From JACCVG01 sp034664165 (GTDB lineage Bacteria > Actinomycetota > Thermoleophilia > Solirubrobacterales > Thermoleophilaceae): 11,908 nt of DNA. Location of the stretch: assembly GCA_034664165.1 (NCBI GenBank), contig JAXDIE010000086.1, positions 1-11,908 of the forward strand, written 5' to 3'. Under the pieces are notes generated by a model that was given only the letters and a program-made list of their open reading frames with translations, was not told where the DNA came from and searched no databases. The position numbers and the translations under genes were made by a program. Positions 1 through 5,142 of this stretch are shown in pieces. How positions within the stretch are numbered: position 1 is the first letter of the stretch; each line of letters starts with the position of its first letter.

Positions 1-296
1 AGCGCGCCACCGGCTGGTCCGACCGTGTTCCCGTCCGGTCCCTGTGGCCCTTGCGGGCCGGCCGGGATCTGACCCGAAGCAAAGTCCGTGCTGAGCAGCG
101 AGCCGTCCGCGATCTTCGGCGAGGTGACCGCGTTGTCGGCGATGTCGGAGTTCCTTACAGCGCTGGCCTTGATGCTTGAACTCGTGACCGAGTTCTTCTT
201 CGCCGTCGCGGCGTAAGCACCGCCTGCGAGAGCGAACAGCAGCGCCACAAAGGCCAGCGTCATCGCCGGGGATGGCATCTTGATGCGGCTGAACAT
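1..296 (-). CDS. Secreted collagen-like repeat protein (N-terminal part, runs off left edge)
   Basis: This gene is partial: 98 N-terminal codons are visible and no stop occurs before the window edge. The start at 296 follows a good Shine-Dalgarno (GGGAGG, 6 nt before ATG). Residues 1-29 form a signal peptide: basic start (R4, K6), hydrophobic core at about 11-24, and an A-Y-A/A cleavage site near 29. Residues 35-70 hold a loose repeat of the form N-S-V-T-S..I, N-A-V-T-S-P-K-I-A-D-G-S-L, common in exported proteins of Thermoleophilia. From about residue 80 Gly-X-Y triplets begin (GPQGPQGPDG), so the missing part is probably collagen-like. It is inferred to be exported and to act outside the cell or at the surface. 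Function is unknown. If the tRNA scar at 1533-1579 marks an element end, this gene is element cargo. Confidence 0.75.
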   Translation of the reverse strand, partial: MFSRIKMPSPAMTLAFVALLFALAGGAYAATAKKNSVTSSSIKASAVRNSDIADNAVTSPKIADGSLLSTDFASGQIPAGPQGPQGPDGNTVGPAGGA

Positions 297-344
297 TTAC
301 GGCCTCCCAACGTAGATCCCATAGCGAGCGCCAGGGTCCGTGCC

Positions 345-373
345 AGCCTAACTGAATCTACTTAATCCACCAA
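345..373 (-). promoter_or_regulatory. Candidate promoter of the collagen-like gene
   Basis: On the minus strand TTGGTG (368-373) is followed after exactly 17 bp by TAGGCT (345-350), which matches the actinobacterial TANNNT -10 pattern. This predicts a transcript start about 40 nt upstream of the ATG at 296. It is a pattern match only. Confidence 0.4.
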
Positions 374-380
374 GTCCGTC

Positions 381-1289
381 CTAAGGCTCCGCTGACGGGT
401 CCGAGGCAGGGAGTATCAGCTCAGTTCCGGGGAACGCCCGGCAGATTGCCCAGATGGTCTCGGCTTCCGAGCAGTCCAGGCGGACGCGGAAGAGCATCCA
501 GCACGCTCGTCGCAAACGCAGGTTCCGCATCGTCACGCGGGTGCACGTCGTGAGGGCCCGGTGAACCCCGACCGCGCGTTCGGGGGCTTGACCACTCAGC
601 ACCAGGGCTCGGAGCCCTTTTGGCCCCTTGTCGCCCGTCAGGTACTTGCTGATGTAGCTCGCGGCCGCAATTCCCGCGGCTGCTCGTCCCACCTTGCGGT
701 CCACATAGCCATAGTCGTAGGTTGCGGCCAGGTCGTGGAGCTGCGCGATGTAGAAGCGTCCAGTCCGTCGCTCGAAGGGAGTCCCGAAGGCAACGACGAT
801 GTGCCAGTGCACGACGCCGCGTGCGTGCACCTCGGGACCGTATGCCAGCCGGCCTGACCACTTGCCGTACTTCCGGTAGGTCCGCTGATGGGCAGCCTTG
901 TGGAGCTGTGACAGCCGCGCGGCGGCCGTGGCGTTCCACTGCTGGGCAATGAGGGGGAGGACCCGGCAGCCGTCGGGACCGCGGTGCCGGTGCGGCCCAC
1001 GGTGCGCGCAGTGCTCCTCATCCCAGGGCAGTTCCGCCTTCCCTGGACCCGTGAGGGTGGTCATCACAACGTCGCCGTCCCACTGCTTCAGGTTGCAGAA
1101 CAGCCGCTGCTCGTTGTCACCGAGCCAGGTATCGACGTAGCCGGGGCAGGTTCGCCGGCCGCAAGACGGCGAGTTTCGGTGGTTGGCCTTACCGCAGAAC
1201 CTGCATGGTGGATGGAACGGCCGGGACGCCGGGTTGAAGATGTAGCTGGGCCGAGTTCGGTCGTGGCCGCGAGCGCTATGCTCGGGCAC
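381..1289 (-). CDS. HUH-family rolling-circle replication initiator (Rep), plasmid/AICE or phage type
   Basis: This 302-aa protein is probably a single-strand-nicking Rep that starts rolling-circle replication of an integrated plasmid-like element. Visible features: a Cys cluster at 29-48 (C29-x2-C32, C43, C48) that may bind zinc; motif I at 74-80 (V-V-M-T-T-L-T); motif II H161-W162-H163, the metal-binding HUH; and motif III Y212-I-S-K215-Y, where Y212 would be the nicking tyrosine. The order TLT - HUH - YxxKY with an upstream Cys cluster matches RepSA-like initiators of actinobacterial integrative elements and related phage G2P-type proteins. The GTG start at 1289 is chosen because GGAGG lies 9 nt upstream. 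No RepSA-adjacent tra, xis or int gene is visible here. An IS91-type transposase is an alternative, but the protein is short for that family. Confidence 0.72.
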   Translation of the reverse strand: MPEHSARGHDRTRPSYIFNPASRPFHPPCRFCGKANHRNSPSCGRRTCPGYVDTWLGDNEQRLFCNLKQWDGDVVMTTLTGPGKAELPWDEEHCAHRGPHRHRGPDGCRVLPLIAQQWNATAAARLSQLHKAAHQRTYRKYGKWSGRLAYGPEVHARGVVHWHIVVAFGTPFERRTGRFYIAQLHDLAATYDYGYVDRKVGRAAAGIAAASYISKYLTGDKGPKGLRALVLSGQAPERAVGVHRALTTCTRVTMRNLRLRRACWMLFRVRLDCSEAETIWAICRAFPGTELILPASDPSAEP

Positions 1290-1341
1290 GACTCAGCGCC
1301 TCCGGTGCTTAGTGGTCTCGTGGCCCGAGTTCTTTGGGCGG

Positions 1342-1359
1342 CCGGTGTTGGTGCACCGG
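1342..1359. repeat. Inverted repeat upstream of rep (candidate replication-origin hairpin)
   Basis: Perfect 6-bp arms CCGGTG (1342-1347) and CACCGG (1354-1359) are separated by the 6-nt loop TTGGTG. The repeat lies 53 bp upstream of the rep start. HUH initiators often nick at hairpins near their own gene, so a role as double-strand origin or rep operator is possible but unproven. Confidence 0.35.
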
Positions 1360-1398
1360 GCGTCCGTTCGTTTTTCGGGAGGCGGGCCGCGGGCGAGC

Positions 1399-1418
1399 CG
1401 CGTACATGGCGCGTACAT
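1399..1418. repeat. Two 9-bp direct repeats (CGCGTACAT) spaced 11 bp
   Basis: CGCGTACAT occurs at 1399-1407 and again at 1410-1418, a period of 11 bp, which is about one helical turn. The pair lies about 115 bp inside the tRNA scar. Phased short direct repeats beside an attachment core resemble arm-type integrase or Xis binding sites. They could equally be an operator or Rep-binding iterons. Confidence 0.4.
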
Positions 1419-1489
1419 CAGCGCGGGCGAGAGGGGGTTTCGGAGGGTTCGGCGGAGCCGGCCGATCAGTCGGGATCCAGCGCTACGAC

Positions 1490-1504
1490 GGACCTCCCAG
1501 GTCC
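1490..1504. repeat. Tight inverted repeat beside the tRNA scar
   Basis: Perfect arms GGACCT (1490-1495) and AGGTCC (1499-1504) surround CCC. The repeat lies 28 bp before the start of the tRNA-derived sequence, in the segment with no gene. Its role is unknown; it may be a recombination or replication site of the element. Confidence 0.3.
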
Positions 1505-1532
1505 TGCGGTGTCCTCTGCGGTTGTGCGCTGG

Positions 1533-1579
1533 CCTCCATGGTAAGGAGGGGGTCGCCGGTTCGAGTCCGGCGCTGGGCT
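1533..1579 (+). other. Displaced 3' part of tRNA-Thr(GGT); candidate attachment-site core
   Basis: The sequence folds as the 3' part of a tRNA. The anticodon stem is CCTCC (1533-1537) / GGAGG (1545-1549) around the loop ATGGTAA, giving anticodon GGT (1540-1542), i.e. Thr. A variable loop GGGTC follows, then T-stem GCCGG (1555-1559), T-loop TTCGAGT and CCGGC (1567-1571). The acceptor strand GCTGGGC (1572-1578) and discriminator T1579 complete it. The matching acceptor strand GCCCAGC and a D-arm are absent upstream, so this is not a functional tRNA. The homology starting at the anticodon stem is typical of att cores of tRNA-targeting integrases. Confidence 0.78.
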
Positions 1580-1631
1580 TCAGTCGTGGTTTTGCGCCCT
1601 GTGCTCCTCTCAGCGCGATACTGCGCGGACG

Positions 1632-2027
1632 ATGAGTCAGGAGAACGTGGAGATCGTCGAGCACTTCTTCCGCGTGTGGGGGGCAGGGGACATCGAGGAC
1701 GCTTACGAGCTCTTCGACCCAAACGTGGTCATGCGCATGGAAGGCGACTGGCCCGAGCCGGGTCCGTACCTGGGGCGGGAAGCCGTCATGCGCTGGGACG
1801 CACAGTTTCGGGAGACCTGGGATTCGGTATGGGTCGAAACACTGCGCGACCATCGCCACGCCGGGGACCGCGTGGTCGCCAGATACGCCTTGCACGGTGA
1901 GGGCAAAGGTCCGGCCTCGAGACTCGAGGTGACGATCGTCCACACAATCCGCCGCGGAATGATCCGCGAGGTCGAGTTCTTCTGGGATCACGCCGAAGCC
2001 CTCGAGGCCGTGGGACTGTCGGAGTAG
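1632..2027 (+). CDS. NTF2/SnoaL-like domain protein, paralog 1
   Basis: This 131-aa protein is a single cone-shaped alpha+beta NTF2-like domain. It has a first helix (about 2-18, M-S-Q-E-N-V-E-I-V), a D-P-N-V hairpin segment (29-32), L-G-R-E-A-V leading into a helix (47 on), and a beta-sheet running into R-E-V-E-F-F-W near 112-118. Members of this fold include small-molecule isomerases, cyclases and hydrolases as well as non-enzymatic pockets; no substrate can be read from the sequence. The start is set by the MSQENV motif shared with the two following genes. The upstream region has no clear Shine-Dalgarno, and a GATACT -10-like box at 1617-1622 leaves a very short leader. It is first of three tandem paralogs; the stop is 3 nt before the next start. 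Confidence 0.85.
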   Translation: MSQENVEIVEHFFRVWGAGDIEDAYELFDPNVVMRMEGDWPEPGPYLGREAVMRWDAQFRETWDSVWVETLRDHRHAGDRVVARYALHGEGKGPASRLEVTIVHTIRRGMIREVEFFWDHAEALEAVGLSE

Positions 2028-2030
2028 ACG

Positions 2031-2435
2031 GTGTCGCAGGAGAACGTCCAGAGGCTTCGCGAGGGATATGCGTCGTTCGGTCGCGGCGATGAACGTCTGT
2101 TTGAGGACCTCATGCACCCAGACTTCCGATATCGATCGCGTGAGGAGCTGCCGGGTGGCGGCGAGTTCGAGGGCCGAGAAGTCTTCTTCCGGAGGCTCGC
2201 GGAGCTGAGGGAGCTGTTCGCAGAGATCCACTTCGAGCCGGCGGACTTCATCGTTTCGGGCGAATACGTCGTCGCGACGCTCAGTTGGAGCGCCCTGGGC
2301 CGTGGCGGAGGGGTCCGAGTCGCGCAGGATCTGGTTCACGTATGGCGCATGCGCGATGGCAAGGGGGTCGAGTTGCAGGTGTTCTCCGACAAGGCCGAGG
2401 CCCTCGAAGCCGTCGTCGCGGGCCTGTCGGAGTGA
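2031..2435 (+). CDS. NTF2/SnoaL-like domain protein, paralog 2 (GTG start)
   Basis: This 134-aa single-domain NTF2-like protein opens with M-S-Q-E-N-V and ends with E-A-V-V-A-G-L-S-E. Between them lie the usual D-F-R-Y-R-S strand, F-E-G-R-E near residues 45-49 and a C-terminal sheet (D-L-V-H-V-W-R-M-R-D-G-K). The GTG at 2031 is the start because it aligns with the paralogs' ATG and GGAG lies 6 nt upstream. That GGAG is formed by the last codons of paralog 1, so the two genes are probably co-transcribed and translationally coupled. Outside the ends it differs clearly from its neighbours, so the duplication is old. Ligand and role are unknown. Confidence 0.83.
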   Translation: MSQENVQRLREGYASFGRGDERLFEDLMHPDFRYRSREELPGGGEFEGREVFFRRLAELRELFAEIHFEPADFIVSGEYVVATLSWSALGRGGGVRVAQDLVHVWRMRDGKGVELQVFSDKAEALEAVVAGLSE

Positions 2436-2572
2436 TTGCCGAATATGGTCCGTGAGGATGAACTTCTCGAACTGGACGCTTGCCCAACGCGCGTTGCTTG
2501 TTCTTTGCATTTCTCGGCGTGGGAGGCATCTGCGCTCGAGAGCCGCGTCGCGGGAGTAGGTGCAACCGGGCG

Positions 2573-3013
2573 ATGTCGCAGGAGAACGTGGAGATCGTCC
2601 GTAGCCTCTACGAGGGGTTTCTCGCGTCACAAGGAGACGCTGGATTCGAGGCGTTCGTCGCAGGGCTTGAATTCGGTCCCTTCGACCCGGGCATCGAATG
2701 GGATACACGAGCGGTAGAGGCCTGGGGGCTCTCGGAACTCAGCGGGATTCACCGCGGTGTTCGCGGCGGCCAGAAGTTCTGGGGAGAGTGGCTCAGCGCA
2801 TGGGAGGCCGTGGAGTTCGACTACGAGCTGATCGATGCGGGGGATTTCGTCGTGGCGCTGAGCGACCAGCGAATGCGTGGCCGCTCCACCAGCATCGAAG
2901 TTCAGTTTGGGAAACACGCGCAGGTCTGGAGGTTTCGCGACGGGCTCGTCACCCATTGGAAGATGTATGCGAACCAGACCGAGGCCCTCGAAGCCGCGGG
3001 CCTGTCGGAGTAG
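2573..3013 (+). CDS. NTF2/SnoaL-like domain protein, paralog 3
   Basis: This 146-aa NTF2-like protein starts M-S-Q-E-N-V-E-I-V and ends T-E-A-L-E-A-A-G-L-S-E, the same borders as paralogs 1 and 2. It is longer because of an insertion after the first helix (about residues 17-55, rich in G, F and W). The start at 2573 is chosen by motif alignment; upstream in-frame starts would add about 30 residues unlike the family. No convincing Shine-Dalgarno is present. A 137-bp non-coding gap separates it from paralog 2, so it may have its own promoter. Its stop is 28 bp from the convergent hydrolase stop. Substrate and role cannot be assigned. Confidence 0.83.
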   Translation: MSQENVEIVRSLYEGFLASQGDAGFEAFVAGLEFGPFDPGIEWDTRAVEAWGLSELSGIHRGVRGGQKFWGEWLSAWEAVEFDYELIDAGDFVVALSDQRMRGRSTSIEVQFGKHAQVWRFRDGLVTHWKMYANQTEALEAAGLSE

Positions 3014-3041
3014 ACGAGCTGGTCCGCCCCCGACCCTTCGC

Positions 3042-3899
3042 TCAGGTCGCGCCCAGGAACTCCCCGATCAGCTGCACCAGCCGCTCGGGCTGCTCCTCCG
3101 GCACGAAGGTCATGCAGTCGGCGATTTCGGTGAAGCGCCCGTTGGGCAGCAGCTCGGCCAGCAGGCGGCCGTAGTCAGGTGGGAAGAGGCGGTCGTCGGC
3201 GCCCCAGGCCACCAGGGCCGGACCGTCGAATCGGGACAGCCCGAGCGCCGCTCCGAACATGTCCTCGTCGGCCACCGCGGCCAGGATCCGGGCCAGGTCG
3301 GCACGCACCCAGCTGCGCGTGCGCACGCCCTCGGTGTAGGCGGCCATGATGCGCGGCTCGATCGGCTCGCGCGTGGTCTCCCCGTAGGCGATCGACAGCC
3401 GCTGGGCGAAGCGGAACCCCATGCCCTTCGACAGCAGCCAGAGCAGCGGCCGCACGCGCGCCAGCTTGGCGAGGATCCGCTGGGGGTCTGGCGGGTACTT
3501 GTCGAACGCGTCGCAGGAGGTGAGCACGAGCCGTGAGACGCGCTCGCCGTGATGGCCCACCAGCCATTGAGAGATCGCGCCGCCGGTGTCGTTGGCCACG
3601 ATCGTCACGTCGAGCAGGTCCAGTGCCTCGAGGAAGTCGGCCACGATCTTCGCCAGGCCGGGGAGGGACATGTCGGTCGCGGGATCGATCCGCTCCTCGT
3701 GGGCGCCCAGTGGCCAGTCCGGGACGATGCAGCGATGGCGGGCGGAGAGCGCCGGCGCTACGTTGCGCCAGAGGTCGCCGGTGACCCCGACCCCGTGGAC
3801 GAAGACGATCGGCTCGCCGCTTCCCCGCTCGCGATAGGCGATGGTCCCGCAAGGCACCGGGACGGTCTTGACATCGCCAAGCGCCGCGGTGATCGACAT
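3042..3899 (-). CDS. Alpha/beta hydrolase with Asp nucleophile; catalytic His apparently replaced
   Basis: This 285-aa protein has the alpha/beta-hydrolase fold: oxyanion motif V-H35-G-V-G, a nucleophile elbow at 101-107 (V-A-N-D104-T-G-G) and an acid strand W-G-A-D-D (232-236). An Asp in the elbow is typical of haloalkane/fluoroacetate dehalogenases and epoxide hydrolases rather than Ser esterases. The segment where the catalytic His is expected reads A-D-C-M-T264-F-V-P-E-E-Q-P-E, so Thr stands where G-H-F is usual. It may be inactive, use another residue, or belong to a subfamily with a different role. Its ATG overlaps the upstream deaminase-family stop by one base (TGATG), so the pair is translationally coupled and probably serves one pathway. 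Substrate is unknown. Confidence 0.85.
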   Translation of the reverse strand: MSITAALGDVKTVPVPCGTIAYRERGSGEPIVFVHGVGVTGDLWRNVAPALSARHRCIVPDWPLGAHEERIDPATDMSLPGLAKIVADFLEALDLLDVTIVANDTGGAISQWLVGHHGERVSRLVLTSCDAFDKYPPDPQRILAKLARVRPLLWLLSKGMGFRFAQRLSIAYGETTREPIEPRIMAAYTEGVRTRSWVRADLARILAAVADEDMFGAALGLSRFDGPALVAWGADDRLFPPDYGRLLAELLPNGRFTEIADCMTFVPEEQPERLVQLIGEFLGAT

Positions 3900-4918
3900 C
3901 AGGAGCCGCCTTCGTCGCGTGGGCCGTGGGTGTTGAGGAAGACAACGGGCCCTTCGCCGAACGCCCCGCGTTCGTTCAGGGCAAGAAGCCCCGCCAGCGC
4001 CTTGCCCGTGTACACGGGCTCCAGCTCCAAGCCCTCGTGCTCACGGGCGAGCTTGAGCGCCCGCTCGGCCTCCGGGGTCACGTGCCCGTATCCGGGCCCC
4101 AGGAACTCCCTCTCGACGGTGATGTCCTCAGGCGAGGGCGGGGCGGCGGGAAGCTCGGCACCTCGCTTCTCCAGCAGCCGGGCGGACCGCCCGGCCAGTC
4201 GCGCGAGCACCGCCGGCTCGAGGTTCATGTTGTCGTTCACGAGCACCCCGACCACACGTGTCTTCAGCCCCGCCAGGCGCAGCCCCAGGGCCAGTCCCGA
4301 GACCGTCCCGCCGGACCCCAGCGCGACCACCACGTGCGAGGGCTCGGGCATCTGACCCGCCCGCACCTGTTGCGCGAGCTCCAGCGCCCCCTCCACATAG
4401 CCGAACGCCCCGACCGCCGAGGAGCCGCCGACAGGCAGCACGTAGGGCAGGTGGCGATCCGAGAGCGCCAGCCGTCCCAGCAGGAAGGGGAGAGCCGCGA
4501 TGGTCCGGGCCTTGGTGTGGGTCACATGGACCTCGCTAGCGGTGCGCCGAAGGCGCTCCAGCCGCGCGGCAACCCGTTCGTTCATCGGCTGGTCCACCAC
4601 CACGAGCACCACCCGCTGCCCATGGGCCTCTCCATACACGGCGGTAGCCAGCCCATGGTTGGTGCCGATCGCCCCGAAGGTCACGATGGTCCTGGCTCCG
4701 CTGCGGTCGGCGTCCGGCAGGATCCATTCGAGCTTGCGCACCTTGTTGCCACCCCATCCGCCCTGGCCGTAGCGCCCGTCGTCCTTGAGCCACACAGGCG
4801 CCGCCCCCGCCGGCATCCCGGTGAGTTCCCGCAACGGCGTGGGGCCGGATCCCAGAGGTAGGTAGGGAAGCCCGGCGGCGACGCCGGGGAGCAGGCGGTG
4901 CAGTCGCGGCGCGTCCAT
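3899..4918 (-). CDS. D-cysteine desulfhydrase / ACC deaminase family PLP enzyme
   Basis: This is a fold-type II PLP enzyme of about 339 aa from the chosen start, the family's usual length. The signature G-G-N-K59-V-R-K-L-E carries the Schiff-base lysine. T-N-H-G follows near 86-89, the phosphate-binding loop G-S-G-G-T is at 201-205, and the C-terminal E-P-V-Y-T-G-K-A-L motif near 301-309 is typical. Family members break D-cysteine into pyruvate, H2S and ammonia, or ACC into 2-oxobutyrate and ammonia; the sequence alone does not decide between them. An in-frame ATG at 5032 would add 38 residues overlapping the small ORF upstream, so ATG 4918 (or GTG 4927) is preferred. TAGCGT lies 7 nt before ATG 4918, hinting at leaderless transcription. 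It is coupled to the downstream hydrolase. Confidence 0.85.
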   Translation of the reverse strand: MDAPRLHRLLPGVAAGLPYLPLGSGPTPLRELTGMPAGAAPVWLKDDGRYGQGGWGGNKVRKLEWILPDADRSGARTIVTFGAIGTNHGLATAVYGEAHGQRVVLVVVDQPMNERVAARLERLRRTASEVHVTHTKARTIAALPFLLGRLALSDRHLPYVLPVGGSSAVGAFGYVEGALELAQQVRAGQMPEPSHVVVALGSGGTVSGLALGLRLAGLKTRVVGVLVNDNMNLEPAVLARLAGRSARLLEKRGAELPAAPPSPEDITVEREFLGPGYGHVTPEAERALKLAREHEGLELEPVYTGKALAGLLALNERGAFGEGPVVFLNTHGPRDEGGS

Positions 4919-4962
4919 CTGCCGCACGCTATCGGCATGGCCCAACGGGCCCGCGCGACCGC

Positions 4963-5142
4963 CTAGTCGTGTGAGCGCTGCAGGCCCAGGTAGCGGGAAT
5001 CGGTCCCGCCAACCTCGCGGCCGTTGATCCACGCCCGGCCGCCGATTCGCTCCTCCGGCGCCGAGCGGACCACGCCGAAGCGGCGTCGCCCGATCGGGGT
5101 GGGCCGGCTCGGCCCGTTATCGCGGCGCTTGCCGTCCTGCAT
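4963..5142 (-). CDS. Small basic hypothetical protein coupled to the recombinase
   Basis: This 59-aa ORF has an ATG (5142-5140) overlapping the recombinase stop by one base (TGATG), the usual sign of translational coupling. The N-terminal third is rich in Arg, Lys and Pro. The C-terminal part (about 22-59) has a more folded look, F-G-V-V-R-S then I-G-G-R-A-W-I-N-G-R-E-V-G-G. No family is recognised. Position and basic charge would suit a recombination-directionality or DNA-binding factor, but that is speculation. A chance ORF behind the recombinase is the alternative. Frame extension upstream into the recombinase exists but is rejected in favour of the coupled ATG. Confidence 0.5.
   Translation of the reverse strand: MQDGKRRDNGPSRPTPIGRRRFGVVRSAPEERIGGRAWINGREVGGTDSRYLGLQRSHD

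Larger units (their letters stand above)
1..1580. mobile_element. Putative right end of an integrated plasmid/phage-like element (left end outside window)
   Basis: The segment combines an HUH Rep gene, repeat-rich non-coding DNA and a displaced tRNA-Thr 3' fragment in plus orientation at 1533-1579. When an element integrates into the 3' part of a tRNA gene, the intact tRNA remains at the proximal end and a 3' fragment marks the distal end. Given the fragment's orientation, the element should extend leftwards out of the window. Its integrase and the intact tRNA-Thr are not visible, so the boundary and the type (AICE, plasmid or filamentous-phage-like) are inferred. Confidence 0.42.
1290..1631. 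other. Non-coding gap: rep upstream region, repeats and tRNA-Thr scar
   Basis: No credible gene is seen in these 342 bases. From left to right the stretch holds the rep Shine-Dalgarno, an inverted repeat (1342-1359), direct repeats (1399-1418), a tight inverted repeat (1490-1504), the tRNA-Thr 3' fragment (1533-1579) and about 50 bp leading to the first NTF2-like gene. A long minus-strand reading frame crosses the region. It reads G-L-E-P-A-T-P over the T-arm, the familiar artefact of translating tRNA antisense. Confidence 0.7.

Noticed and set aside
1504..1579. An intact tRNA-Thr gene
   Set aside because: The 5' acceptor strand GCCCAGC and a D-arm cannot be found at the needed distance upstream of the anticodon stem; only the 3' portion is tRNA-like.
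2480..2572. N-terminal extension of the third NTF2-like protein
   Set aside because: The added residues do not resemble the family, and MSQENV at 2573 aligns with the starts of the other two paralogs.
1293..2708. Long minus-strand frame of 471 codons
   Set aside because: It lies antisense to the first two NTF2-like genes and part of the third, and over the tRNA fragment; it reads G-L-E-P-A-T-P over the T-arm, a known artefact of GC-rich antisense frames.
4993..5009. T-arm-like hairpin (GCGGGA...TCCCGC)
   Set aside because: The loop does not match TTCRANY on either strand, and the bases lie inside the small ORF coding for G-T-D-S-R; no other tRNA arm surrounds it.
4919..5032. 38-residue N-terminal extension of the PLP enzyme
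   Set aside because: It would overlap the small ORF by 70 bases, has no family similarity and no ribosome site; the family length fits the ATG at 4918.
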